DNA from: DATLFA01 sp039915945
Lineage (GTDB): Bacteria; Actinomycetota; Acidimicrobiia; Acidimicrobiales; WLNW01
Reading direction: 5' to 3'
NCBI GenBank assembly: GCA_039915945.1
Contig: JBDSMH010000196.1
Span: forward strand, 1 to 64,000
DNA length: 64,000 nt
Shown: positions 1 through 8,180 of the stretch, one piece after another
Layout: every line of letters begins with the position of its first letter
Position numbering within the stretch: the first letter of the stretch is position 1
Program-made: the position numbers and the translations under genes
Notes under the pieces: generated by a model
What the model saw: only the letters and a program-made list of their open reading frames with translations
What the model was told of the DNA's origin: nothing
Databases searched by the model: none

Positions 1-1023
1 GCCGCGGGCGGTGGTGACACCGGCGGCCCACAGATAAAGCACAACACGATCCCGCGCGAGTGGTACCACACGGATTGGGTGGCTGATCGCACGATCGCAT
101 GGCTCGACTCACTCGCCGACGACGCGGACTGGTTCTGCTGGATGAGCTTTCCCGACCCGCATCACCCGTGGGATCCGCCCAGCTCCGAATTGCATCGCGT
201 CGACTGGCGCGAACTCGATCTGCCCGACGGCTATCCGACCGATGCGGCGGATCGCGAACGCATTCTCGACGACAAACCGCGCCATTGGCGTCTCTGGTAC
301 GACGGCGCGCTCGTGTCCAACTACGAAGCGCCGCGCCAGTGGGTACCGGCGTCGCTCACGGCGGATCAAGTGCGCGAGATCAACGCGCTCAACCACATTG
401 AAGTCGAGCTCATCGACGAAGCGCTCGGCCGCGTATTGCGTCGTGTCGACGAACGAGGTTGGACCAACGATTGCGACATCGTGTTCACGTCTGATCACGG
501 CGAGCTCCAGGGCGACTTCGGTTTGATGTTCAAAGGGCCGTATCACGTCGACGCGTTGATGCGCGTGCCGCTCATTTGGGCGCAGGCCCCTGTCGTCGGC
601 GCGCCCGCCGCGGCCGTGACGAAACCGGTCGGCCTGGTCGATCTTGCGCCCACCTTCTGTGCCATCGCCGATGTCGCCGCGCCGCATTGGATGCAGGGTC
701 GGGCGCTCCCCGTCGATGATGGCGATGCGTCGGCCCGTGGCTTCGAACGCGTACTCACGTCGTGGGACAGCGAATTGTTCGGCGTCGACGTACACGTGCG
801 CACGATCGTGCGCGACGGCTGGGTGTGCACCTCGTACGGGCCCGGCACGCTGCACGACGGCAGTGAGGGGGAGCTTTACTCGTTGGCCGACGACCCGCGC
901 CAACAGACCAACCGGTGGAACGACCCGACATGCCGGGCGTCGCGGGATGACCTCTTGGCCGACCTTCGCGCCCACCAACCGCCGGCGCGATCCTCGAAAC
1001 TGCAGCTCGAAGCGCCTGTCTGA
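1..1023 (+). CDS. sulfatase family hydrolase, C-terminal part (5' end outside window)
   Basis: The frame is open from the first base, so the gene begins upstream; 340 residues are visible. It belongs to the alkaline phosphatase/sulfatase superfamily, which hydrolyses sulfate (or phosphonate) monoesters. Visible marks are SFPDPHHPWDPP near residue 50, a metal-binding DHG in FTSDHGELQGDFG near residue 165, and the usual tail ELYSLADDPRQQTN before a terminal helix. The CxPxR/SxPxR signature carrying the formylglycine residue would lie upstream and cannot be checked, so the substrate is unknown. A GTG at base 79 could be taken for a start, but the preceding 26 codons read like sulfatase sequence (REWYHTDW), so it is internal. 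Confidence 0.88.
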   Translation, partial: AAGGGDTGGPQIKHNTIPREWYHTDWVADRTIAWLDSLADDADWFCWMSFPDPHHPWDPPSSELHRVDWRELDLPDGYPTDAADRERILDDKPRHWRLWYDGALVSNYEAPRQWVPASLTADQVREINALNHIEVELIDEALGRVLRRVDERGWTNDCDIVFTSDHGELQGDFGLMFKGPYHVDALMRVPLIWAQAPVVGAPAAAVTKPVGLVDLAPTFCAIADVAAPHWMQGRALPVDDGDASARGFERVLTSWDSELFGVDVHVRTIVRDGWVCTSYGPGTLHDGSEGELYSLADDPRQQTNRWNDPTCRASRDDLLADLRAHQPPARSSKLQLEAPV

Positions 1024-1105
1024 CACCAACGCCTTTGCAACACCGGTGTGATACTGACGCGAGCGAATGCGTGCAAAAGTGAGCACTCGTCGCTACGCTC
1101 GCGGC

Positions 1106-1501
1106 ATGTCACAAATTTTCGAAGCCACGAAGACCAATGCCAAGGACGCCGCGCTCGTGGCCTTCGGCGTGCCGGTCGTCCTGTTCGATCGGGTGTCCGG
1201 TCGATTAAACGCCCGGTTGCACCTCGACTCCTACGTCGGGCTTGCCCGCGAGCACGCCGAGCGGGCGATCGACGGCTACGGCGTCAAGATGAAGCACCTC
1301 GTCGGTGGCGTGCTGCAGATCGTGCCGGCGCGGCACAAAGCGCCGGCGGTCGTCGTCGATGCGCCCGTAGCCAAGGCCGCGGCCGCGCCCGTGGCCAAAG
1401 CTGCGGCAACGAAGGCACCGGCGACTGCGGCAAAGAAGGCACCGGCGGCGAAGGCGGCGGCCAAGAAGGCGGTCAGGCCAGCGCCGGCAGCACGTCGATG
1501 A
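1106..1501 (+). CDS. small protein with Ala/Lys/Pro-rich tail
   Basis: A 131-residue protein of unknown function. Residues 1-75 look folded (MSQIFEATKTNAKD, then a predicted helical stretch). From about residue 80 it becomes a low-complexity tail of repeated AAxKAPA/KKA units, like the basic tails of histone H1-like or heparin-binding proteins in high-GC actinobacteria; nucleic-acid or cell-wall polymer binding is only an inference. An in-frame ATG at 1067 would add 13 residues, but the downstream ATG gives a more natural N-terminus. The last 29 bases overlap the 3' end of the convergent cupredoxin gene. Confidence 0.6.
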   Translation: MSQIFEATKTNAKDAALVAFGVPVVLFDRVSGRLNARLHLDSYVGLAREHAERAIDGYGVKMKHLVGGVLQIVPARHKAPAVVVDAPVAKAAAAPVAKAAATKAPATAAKKAPAAKAAAKKAVRPAPAARR

Positions 1502-1850
1502 AGAAGCGGCCGCCGCCGCGGTGCAGCGAGCAGTGGCTGTCGTAGCGGCCGACCGTTTTGAAACGGAACGTGAACGTGTCGCCGGCAGGCACAGTCCACG
1601 GGCCGACTTCGTGATTCCGCGTGTCCTCGTTCAACACGACGATGCGGTCACCGACCCGCACTTCGAGATCACGCGGCAAGATCTCGACCGAGCCGCCGGC
1701 GTCGAGCGTCGAGCCTGTGCCCGCCGGCACGACGAACGCATGGTCGATGCCCGAGCGGGGTCCGGGGTCACGGGTCATGACCAGCGTGAGTGCCCCGGCA
1801 GCGAGGGCTACGAGAGCAAACAGCCCGAGCCATAGGAGACGACCGCGCAT
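1473..1850 (-). CDS. membrane-anchored cupredoxin-like protein
   Basis: 125 residues. Residues 5-25 are a hydrophobic signal/anchor (RLLWLGLFALVALAAGA), and the rest is a single small beta-rich domain of the plastocyanin/amicyanin class, expected outside the membrane as an electron carrier or copper binder. Candidate copper ligands are His80 (TRNHEVG), Cys107 and His110 (SHCSLHRGG). In amicyanin the axial Met follows as C-x2-H-x2-M; here that position is Gly113, so the site is a variant or no longer type 1. A frame extends upstream to 2096 but overlaps the divergent anti-sigma gene; ATG 1850 places the signal peptide at the N-terminus. Confidence 0.75.
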   Translation of the reverse strand: MRGRLLWLGLFALVALAAGALTLVMTRDPGPRSGIDHAFVVPAGTGSTLDAGGSVEILPRDLEVRVGDRIVVLNEDTRNHEVGPWTVPAGDTFTFRFKTVGRYDSHCSLHRGGGRFFIDVLPALA

Positions 1851-1917
1851 CGGTCGCAGTCTTGTCCATGGGCGCGGGTTTGTCCGAACAGGCTTCGCAC
1901 GGCAAAGATGACGCCCC

Positions 1918-2304
1918 GTGAGCCTCCGAGGTGAAGACGCCGGTATCGAGATGCGTCTCCCCGCCACCAGTTGGAGCCCCCGCATCGCGCGCCGCTTCGT
2001 CGCCGCCCGGCTCAACGAAAGCCTCTCGGGGCAAGACATCGTCGGAGCCGCGGCACTCGTGACGAGCGAGCTCGTCAACAATGCGGTGCAACACACGAAT
2101 ACGACCGTGCGAGTGCGGGTCGAGACGTTGGCCGATCACGTGCGGGTCGAAGTCAGCGACCGCTCGGCGCCCCGCGCCGGCGGCAACGATCAGTTGGCGC
2201 CCAGCAACGGTGGCCCACCGCTCGTGGGCCGGCTCTGCGATCGCTGGGGTGTCGCCGAGAGCAACGGCGAACGCTCCGTGTGGTGCACCTTCCGCCTCGC
2301 CTGA
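1918..2304 (+). CDS. anti-sigma regulatory factor, RsbW/SpoIIAB-like ATPase
   Basis: 128 residues, a stand-alone GHKL (HATPase_c_2) domain. The N box is TSELVNNAVQHT (Glu, Asn, His in the expected spacing). It is followed by VSDRSAPR in the G1 position and a GGPPLVGRLCDRWGV segment in the G2 position, where canonical proteins have GxGL. Such proteins bind ATP and usually phosphorylate an anti-anti-sigma factor or hold a sigma factor; no sigma or STAS partner is adjacent. The start is GTG 1918 (an ATG lies in frame at 1951). It is divergent from the cupredoxin and 10 bases upstream of the ABC ATPase, so co-transcription with the latter is likely. Confidence 0.82.
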   Translation: MSLRGEDAGIEMRLPATSWSPRIARRFVAARLNESLSGQDIVGAAALVTSELVNNAVQHTNTTVRVRVETLADHVRVEVSDRSAPRAGGNDQLAPSNGGPPLVGRLCDRWGVAESNGERSVWCTFRLA

Positions 2305-2314
2305 CGGGCTGCGC

Positions 2315-3118
2315 ATGACATCGCAGCAAGTGGCCATCGAGATGATCGGCGTGACGCGGATCGAAGACGGCCGAGCGATCCTGGCCGATCTCGATTGGAC
2401 GGTCGCGCCCGACGAACGTTGGATCGTGCTCGGACGCAACGGCAGCGGCAAGTCGACTCTGCTGCGTATCGCGTCGCTGTATCTGCACCCGTCGAGCGGC
2501 ACGGTGCGCGTGTTGGGCGAGGAACTGGGGCGTACCGACGTGCGCCAGTTGCGCCGGCGCATCGGCTATTCGGCGGCGGCGTTCGCCGACCTTCTGCGTC
2601 CCGCGCTCAGCGTGCGCGATGTGGTGATGACCGCGAAGTTCGCGGCTCTCGAGCCGTGGTGGCATGTCTACGAGGACGCCGATCGCGAGCGCGCCGTCGA
2701 GATGCTCGGTCGTGTCGGATGTGAATCACTCGCCGAGCACGTGTTCGCCACGCTGTCGTCCGGCGAACGCCAACGCGTGCTGCTCGCGCGCACCCTGTTC
2801 ACCGAGCCGGGGGTGATCCTGCTCGACGAGCCGACAGCCGCGCTCGACCTTGCCGGCCGCGAGCAACTCGTCGCGAACCTCGACGCGCTGGCTGCCGATT
2901 CGACCACCCCTCCCATCGTGCTCGTGACGCATCACGTCGAAGAGATCCCTCCGTCGTTCACGCACGCGCTGCTGCTGAGCCATGGGCAGACGTTGGCCAA
3001 GGGGCCCATCGAGGAGTGCATGAACGTCGAGACGCTGTCGGCCTGCTTCGAGTTGTCGCTCGAACTCGAGCGGCGCGACGGCCGCTGGCTCGCCTGGGCA
3101 AGGCCCGAGCCAGAATGA
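2315..3118 (+). CDS. ABC transporter ATP-binding protein (no permease nearby)
   Basis: 267 residues, one complete ABC ATPase domain. Walker A is GRNGSGKST near residue 41, the signature LSSGERQR near 147, Walker B VILLDEPTAALD near 166, and a switch His lies in VTHHVEEI near 212. The sequence recalls the soluble ModF/YlmA-like group of single-domain ATPases. No membrane subunit or binding protein gene is adjacent, so it may act with a distant permease or in a non-transport role. ATG 2315 is preferred because it starts right after the anti-sigma gene; the longer frame would overlap that gene. Confidence 0.85.
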   Translation: MTSQQVAIEMIGVTRIEDGRAILADLDWTVAPDERWIVLGRNGSGKSTLLRIASLYLHPSSGTVRVLGEELGRTDVRQLRRRIGYSAAAFADLLRPALSVRDVVMTAKFAALEPWWHVYEDADRERAVEMLGRVGCESLAEHVFATLSSGERQRVLLARTLFTEPGVILLDEPTAALDLAGREQLVANLDALAADSTTPPIVLVTHHVEEIPPSFTHALLLSHGQTLAKGPIEECMNVETLSACFELSLELERRDGRWLAWARPEPE

Positions 3119-3123
3119 CTCCG

Positions 3124-3552
3124 TGATCGATCCCGGGAGGCACGGGTGTCTATGCGGCGGCGCGGTGCGAGCGTGGCTACAGCGTGCAAGTGGTTGATCC
3201 CGTCGAGCACCACGTCGATCGCGCTACGCATATCGCACGCGAGCGAAACCTCGCCCAGATGACGGCGCGGATGGGAGACGCCAGAGACCTCGCCTCGTGT
3301 GGCACCGGATACGACGCCGTATTGCTCCTCGGACCGCTCTACCACCTGACCGAACGCGGCGACCGATTGCAGGCCTTCGCCGAAGCGATCAGGGTTGCGA
3401 AACCCGGCGGCGTTGTTGTCGCGGTCGGAATTTCTCGATTTGCGTCGCTCATCGACGGTCTGAAACACGGTGTACTCTGCGAGCCCGCGCTGATGGCGGC
3501 GACGGCCCACATGATGGTCGTCGGCTCCACGAGTAGTCTGCCTATGTGCTGA
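3124..3552 (+). pseudogene. remnant of a class I SAM-dependent methyltransferase
   Basis: From GTG 3184 an open frame of 122 codons reads like the middle of a SAM methyltransferase (VVDPVEHHVDRA, then YDAVLLLGPLYHL and AIRVAKPGGVVV). Motif I is present just upstream in the same frame (PGGTGVYAAARCERGY) but behind a TGA at 3124-3126, and the bases before it read VID in a different frame, pointing to a one-base slip near 3131. The N-terminal domain before motif I is absent because the ABC gene ends at 3118. The C-terminus stops at about half the usual 260 residues and runs into the next gene. Most likely a decayed, doubly truncated gene. Confidence 0.65.
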
Positions 3553-4418
3553 TCGCCCAGATCTCGGATCTTCACGTAGCCGAGGCCGACAACTACATGC
3601 GCCAGTTCGTCGACGCGAACGCCAAGTTGGCGGCGGCGGTCGACTATCTCAACGCCATGCAGATGCGACCCGACGTCGTGCTCGCGACGGGCGATCTCAC
3701 GGACCACGGACGACCCGTGCAGTACGAACTGCTCGCCGCGATCCTCGCCGAGCTCGACATTCCGTTGTTGCTGATACCGGGCAACCACGACGAGCTCGAG
3801 CCATTCCGCGCGGCGTTCGCGGCGACGCATCCGTATCTCCCGGCGCAGGGCCCGATTCAGTACGTGATCGACGACTACGACGTGCGACTGATCGCACTCG
3901 ACTCGACGCGCGTTGATCACCACGACGGTGAGCTCGACGACGAGCGGCTGCAATGGCTCGATCGCACCCTCGCGCAACGCCCTGACGAACCGACCGTCGT
4001 GTTCTTGCACCACCCGCCGTTCACCACCGGCATCTGGTGGATGGACTGCATCGGCCTCGGCGGCGCCCGCAAGCTCGAGTCGATCGTGCTGCGCCATCCC
4101 AACGTGCGCCTCGTGTTGGCCGGGCACCTGCATCGGCCCATCACGACGAACTGGGGCAGCACCGTCGTGTCGACGGCGCCCAGCACCACGCACCAGACGG
4201 TCTGCAACCTGCATCCCGATCACGAGCCGGTGATGGCGACCGAGCCGCCGATGCTGCAGCTGCATTGGTGGACCGGTGACGCCTTCGTCACGCACACGAC
4301 GGTCTTCGAGCCGCCCGCGGGCCGCATGGAGATCGCGCGGATGGTGTCCGACTGGGAGACCACGAAGGTGCGGATCAAGCAGGGTCCGCCGTTCGCCAAG
4401 GGCGGGCCCCTCGGCTGA
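3546..4418 (+). CDS. class III cyclic nucleotide phosphodiesterase-like metallophosphoesterase
   Basis: 290 residues with all blocks of the calcineurin-like fold: ISDLHV (residues 6-11), GDLTDHG (near 50), GNHDE (near 79), HHPPF (near 155) and GHLHRP (near 195), which together bind two metal ions. Overall it resembles CpdA/Rv0805-type 3',5'-cAMP phosphodiesterases and GpdQ glycerophosphodiesterases; sequence alone does not settle the substrate. It lacks a signal peptide, so it is cytosolic. The start is GTG 3546, overlapping the end of the methyltransferase remnant. The gene stands alone before the acyl-CoA ligase. Confidence 0.86.
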   Translation: MLIAQISDLHVAEADNYMRQFVDANAKLAAAVDYLNAMQMRPDVVLATGDLTDHGRPVQYELLAAILAELDIPLLLIPGNHDELEPFRAAFAATHPYLPAQGPIQYVIDDYDVRLIALDSTRVDHHDGELDDERLQWLDRTLAQRPDEPTVVFLHHPPFTTGIWWMDCIGLGGARKLESIVLRHPNVRLVLAGHLHRPITTNWGSTVVSTAPSTTHQTVCNLHPDHEPVMATEPPMLQLHWWTGDAFVTHTTVFEPPAGRMEIARMVSDWETTKVRIKQGPPFAKGGPLG

Positions 4419-4465
4419 GCGCCGATGATTGGCACGACCACCCCGGGCATGCGACCCTACGAACC

Positions 4466-6073
4466 ATGACCGAACCTATCTACGACGTGCGCTCGTTCTG
4501 GGAGTTGCTCGAAAAGCGTGTCGCCGCGACCCCCGACCGACCGATGTTGATCGATGCCGCCGATCGTCGGGTCACTTTTGCGGAGTTCAAAGCGTGGGCC
4601 GAGCGCGCGGCCGCGGGCTTCCAGGCCATGGGCATCGGCGAGAACTCGGTGGTCACGTGGCAGCTGCCGACGCGCATCGAGACGCTCGTCGCGTCGTTCG
4701 CGTTGTCCCGCCTCGGCGCGATCCAGAACCCGATCATCCAGATCTACCGTGATCGTGAAGTCGGTTTCGCTCTCGCGCAGATGCGCAGTGAATTCGTGCT
4801 CGTTCCCGGCATGTGGCGCAATTTCGACTATGTGGCCATGGTCGAACGGCTCTCGGCCGATCTGGCGTCGCCGCCGAAGATCATCGTGGCGTACGACTCG
4901 TTGCCCGAGGGCGACCCCTCGACCTTGCCACCGCCTCCGGCGGTGCCAGAAATATGGCCACCGCCTCCGGCGGTGCCGCCCAGTAGTGCGGCCGATGCAC
5001 CGATCAAGTGGGTGTACTACACGTCGGGTACCACGTCTGATCCGAAAGGTGCGCAACACACCGACGGCACGCTGCTCGCGGGCGGCATCGGCTTGGCGTT
5101 GAAGCTCGACATGCAGCCGAGCGATGTCGGTTCGATCGCGTTCCCGTACTCACACATCGGCGGCCCGAACTACGTGGTGATGATGTTGACCCACGGCATG
5201 CCCGCCGTATTGCTCGAAGCGTTCGTGCCGGCCGAAGCAGTCGAGATCTACAAACGCCACGACGTGACCATGGCCGGTGGGTCGACGGCGTTCTACATCT
5301 CGTTCATCAACGAGCAGCGCAAGCAACCCGGCGACAAGATCATTCCCACGTTGCGCATCCTGTCGGGCGGCGGCGCGCCCAAACCACCCGAGCTGTTCCT
5401 CGAGGTCGAAACCGAGATCGGGGCCAAGCTGTGCCACGGCTACGGAATGACCGAGTGCCCGATGATCGCGCAGGGGGGCCCACGCGACACCGATGACCAA
5501 TTGATGTACAGCGAGGGCGGACCCGTCGAAGGATGCGTCATCTCCATCGTCCGCGAAGACGGCTCCTCGGCGGCGCCGAACGAGCTCGGTGAGGTCCGCC
5601 TCGCAGGGCCGATGTTGTTGAGGGGCTACCGCGACAGCGCGCTCGATGCCGATGCGTTCGACGCCGACGGACGCTTCCGTACGGGCGACATCGGCTTCTT
5701 GCGGCCCGACGGCTACATCACGCTCACCGGGCGCCTGAAAGACGTCATCATCCGCAAGGGCGAGAACATCAGCGCGAAAGAAGTCGAGGACATCCTCTAC
5801 ACGCACCCCAAGGTCGGTGACTGCGCGGTGATCGGCCTCGTCGATCGCGAACGCGGCGAACGCGTGTGTGCGGTCGTCGAGACCGCGCCGGGACAGTCGG
5901 CCCTCACGTTCGCGGAAATGGTCGCCTGGTGCAGGGACGCCGGTCTGATGACGCAGAAGATCCCCGAGCAACTCGAAGTCGTCGAACAGTTGCCGCGCAA
6001 TCCCACGTTCAAGATCCTCAAGTTCAAGTTGCGCGACGAGTACAACCAACAGCAGTGGGCGCCGCAGTCATGA
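4466..6073 (+). CDS. AMP-forming acyl-CoA ligase
   Basis: 535 residues, ANL superfamily: activates a carboxylic acid to acyl-AMP, then to acyl-CoA. P-loop YYTSGTTSDPKG is near residue 183, GYGMTE near 325, RTGD near 404, GRLKDVIIRKGENIS near 420, and the C-terminal catalytic Lys sits in NPTFKILKFKLR (the usual Gly before it is Phe). The substrate is unknown; the architecture resembles medium-chain and cyclohexanecarboxylate ligases. Residues 154-171 hold an unusual Pro-rich stretch (PPPPAVPEIWPPPPAVPP) encoded by a duplicated 30-bp unit. The stop overlaps the ATG of the following SDR (ATGA), so the two genes form an operon. Confidence 0.9.
   Translation: MTEPIYDVRSFWELLEKRVAATPDRPMLIDAADRRVTFAEFKAWAERAAAGFQAMGIGENSVVTWQLPTRIETLVASFALSRLGAIQNPIIQIYRDREVGFALAQMRSEFVLVPGMWRNFDYVAMVERLSADLASPPKIIVAYDSLPEGDPSTLPPPPAVPEIWPPPPAVPPSSAADAPIKWVYYTSGTTSDPKGAQHTDGTLLAGGIGLALKLDMQPSDVGSIAFPYSHIGGPNYVVMMLTHGMPAVLLEAFVPAEAVEIYKRHDVTMAGGSTAFYISFINEQRKQPGDKIIPTLRILSGGGAPKPPELFLEVETEIGAKLCHGYGMTECPMIAQGGPRDTDDQLMYSEGGPVEGCVISIVREDGSSAAPNELGEVRLAGPMLLRGYRDSALDADAFDADGRFRTGDIGFLRPDGYITLTGRLKDVIIRKGENISAKEVEDILYTHPKVGDCAVIGLVDRERGERVCAVVETAPGQSALTFAEMVAWCRDAGLMTQKIPEQLEVVEQLPRNPTFKILKFKLRDEYNQQQWAPQS
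4927..4977 (+). repeat. two 21-bp palindromic units, 30-bp period, inside the acyl-CoA ligase
   Basis: A 21-base unit with arms GCCACCGCC and GGCGGTGCC around TCC occurs at 4927-4947 and again at 4957-4977. Each unit is a near-perfect inverted repeat (one mismatch). The 30-base period keeps the frame and codes PPPPAVPxxx twice, in the linker just before the ATP-binding loop. Confidence 0.8.
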
Positions 6074-6921
6074 CCGACCGGTTGCGGGGCAAGACGGCCA
6101 TCGTCACTGGCGCCAGCCGCGGCATCGGCGAAGCGATCGCGCGAGGGCTCGCGGCCGACGGCGCACGCGTCGCGTGCGTGGCCCGCACGCGCAACGAAGG
6201 CGACAAACGCGTGGCCGGCTCGCTGCAGGCAACCGTCGCCGCCATCGAGGCGGCGGGGGGTGAGGCGGTGCCGCTCGTTGCCGATTTGCGCGATCTCGAT
6301 GCCTGCGCGCAGGTTGTCGACGAAGCGCGCGCGGCGTTGGGCCCGATCGACATTCTCGTCAACAACGCGGCGTGGACATGGTTCGCTCCCGTCGCCGAGT
6401 TTCCCGTCGACCAGTGGCTGCGCTCGTTCGCCATCAATGTGCACGCGCCGATGGTGCTTTCGCGCGCCGTCCTCGCCGACATGATCCCGCGAGGGTCGGG
6501 GACGATCGTCAACATCTCGTCGGGTTCGGCGCGCGGCCCGGGCCGCGGGCCCTATCCGACACCGCCGATACTGCGCGACGGCGTGCTGTACGGCACCGAG
6601 AAGGCCGCGCTCGAACGATTCAGCCAAGGCCTTGCCGAAGAGCTCTACCCGCACGGCGTCACCGTCGCCGCGCTTTCACCGTCGCAGGTGGTCTTGACGG
6701 CCGGTGTCCTGTTCCACGAGGCGGTGTTCGATCGCGACGAAGCGCAGACCGAGGCGCCCGAGTTGATGGCCCAGGCCGTCGTGTTGCTGGCGAGCGAGCC
6801 GCTCGACCGTGTCACCGGGCGCGTCTGCTACAGCCAGCAGATCTTGCGTGAATTCGGGTGGCTCGACGGCGGCCGCGGGACGGGCATCGATTCGATCGGC
6901 TCGGGCTACTCGCAGATGTGA
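6070..6921 (+). CDS. SDR family oxidoreductase
   Basis: 283 residues, classical short-chain dehydrogenase. It has TGASRGIG for NAD(P) binding (residues 12-19), NNAAW in the NNAG position, SSGS with the catalytic Ser, and YGTEK for Tyr-x3-Lys (near 173). The Ser-Tyr segment is longer than usual. It starts at ATG 6070 inside the stop of the acyl-CoA ligase gene, so the two are translationally coupled and probably act on the same acid or alcohol. Its last 16 bases overlap the 3' end of the convergent CoA-transferase gene. Confidence 0.88.
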   Translation: MTDRLRGKTAIVTGASRGIGEAIARGLAADGARVACVARTRNEGDKRVAGSLQATVAAIEAAGGEAVPLVADLRDLDACAQVVDEARAALGPIDILVNNAAWTWFAPVAEFPVDQWLRSFAINVHAPMVLSRAVLADMIPRGSGTIVNISSGSARGPGRGPYPTPPILRDGVLYGTEKAALERFSQGLAEELYPHGVTVAALSPSQVVLTAGVLFHEAVFDRDEAQTEAPELMAQAVVLLASEPLDRVTGRVCYSQQILREFGWLDGGRGTGIDSIGSGYSQM

Positions 6922-8084
6922 GCGGCGCGTAGCTGTTCGATCTCGTCATCGTCGAGACCGAGCATCTCGCGCAGCACCGCCTCGGTGTCGCTGCCGCGTC
7001 GTGCGGCCGTACCCCGCACACCGATCGTGGCGCCGTCACTGCGCCAAGGAGCGGTTGGTACGCGTACACCGGCCTCGACTTCGTGGAACGCGTCGCGTTC
7101 GGTGGCCCAGGCCGTCGTCGACAAGTCGCGGATCGATCGAAGCGGCGCGGTCATGATGCCGGCAGCCTCGAATCGCGCTTCGAGCGTCGCGTAGTCGGCC
7201 ACTGTCGACGCCTGTTGCTGAAGGGCTTCGTCGACGAGCGCTCGATTCGTCTCGCGAGATTGGTAGTCCGCGAGGCGCTCGTCGTCGTGCGTCGCGGTTG
7301 CGTCACCACCCATTGCGTCGATGAACCGTTCGAACATGCGCGATCGGTTGCCGACGAGTGTCGCGTAGCTGCCGTCGGCCAACTGCACCACCGGGTGGTT
7401 CCAGATGTCGAAGAGGCGATCGTCGTCGCTGCCGACGCTGTCGACGGCGGCCCAATCGTCGGTGTAGGCAGACACCTCGGCCATCGCGACATCGAGGTGT
7501 TGACCATGACCACTGACGCTGCGTTGGTAGAGCGCGGCGAGAATGGCCGACAACGCGAAGAACCCGGTGTTGAGATCGGCGTGCACGTGCACTTCTTGTT
7601 CGGGGGCGCGTCGGCGCAGCCGTGCCGACAGTTCGAGCAGTCCGGTTTCGGCGTGGATCAATGGCGCGTATGCCCGCCGATGTGCCCACGGACCACTTTG
7701 TCCCCATCCGCTGATCGAGCAGTAGATCAATCGATTGTTGCGCTCGCGTAGCTCGCGAGCGCCCAAACCACGCTTGTCGAGCACGCCGGGACGAAAATTC
7801 TCGATGAGCACGTCGACGCGCTCGGCCAGCCGGGCCACCAGCGCCGCGGCAGTGGGATCGCGGAGGTCGAGGCAGACGTTGCGCTTGCCCGCGTTCAACT
7901 GCGTGAAATACACGGATTGACCGCCGACTTCGGGGGTGACGATGCGGGTCGTATCGCCCGAGGGTCGTTCGACCTTGACGACATCGGCACCCAGATCGGC
8001 CAGCATGCGCCCGACGATGGGCCCGGCCACGACCTCGGACAGATCGAGCACTCGGATGCCGGCTAGCGGCCGGGGCTCAGCCAT
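6906..8084 (-). CDS. class III CoA-transferase (CaiB/BaiF family)
   Basis: 392 residues, near the family length. The N-terminus LAGIRVLDLSEVVAGP, KVERPSGD, the NAGKRNVCLDL block and ENFRPGVLDKRGLG are typical. Asp170 (HVHADLNTG) occupies the place of the nucleophilic Asp of formyl-CoA transferase (Asp169). It moves CoA between acyl groups; donor and acceptor are not deducible. It is convergent with the SDR gene and divergent from the glmU-like gene across 96 bases. The start ATG 8084 has no close alternative. Confidence 0.88.
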   Translation of the reverse strand: MAEPRPLAGIRVLDLSEVVAGPIVGRMLADLGADVVKVERPSGDTTRIVTPEVGGQSVYFTQLNAGKRNVCLDLRDPTAAALVARLAERVDVLIENFRPGVLDKRGLGARELRERNNRLIYCSISGWGQSGPWAHRRAYAPLIHAETGLLELSARLRRRAPEQEVHVHADLNTGFFALSAILAALYQRSVSGHGQHLDVAMAEVSAYTDDWAAVDSVGSDDDRLFDIWNHPVVQLADGSYATLVGNRSRMFERFIDAMGGDATATHDDERLADYQSRETNRALVDEALQQQASTVADYATLEARFEAAGIMTAPLRSIRDLSTTAWATERDAFHEVEAGVRVPTAPWRSDGATIGVRGTAARRGSDTEAVLREMLGLDDDEIEQLRAAHICE

Positions 8085-8134
8085 CGGCGGATTTTAGGCT
8101 GGCGATTAAACCTTGGCCTAATAGTTGCGTCTTT

Positions 8135-8155
8135 GTGAATAGCGGGGCGATTCAC
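8135..8155. promoter_or_regulatory. inverted repeat in the CoA-transferase/glmU divergent promoter region
   Basis: GTGAAT at 8135-8140 and ATTCAC at 8150-8155 form a 6-bp inverted repeat with a 9-base spacer; the similarity extends outward with mismatches (CTTTGTGAAT against ATTCACGAAA). It lies in the only space that can hold promoters for both flanking genes. An operator role is an inference. Confidence 0.35.
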
Positions 8156-8180
8156 GAAATGAGGCGCTAGAAAGCGTGTC

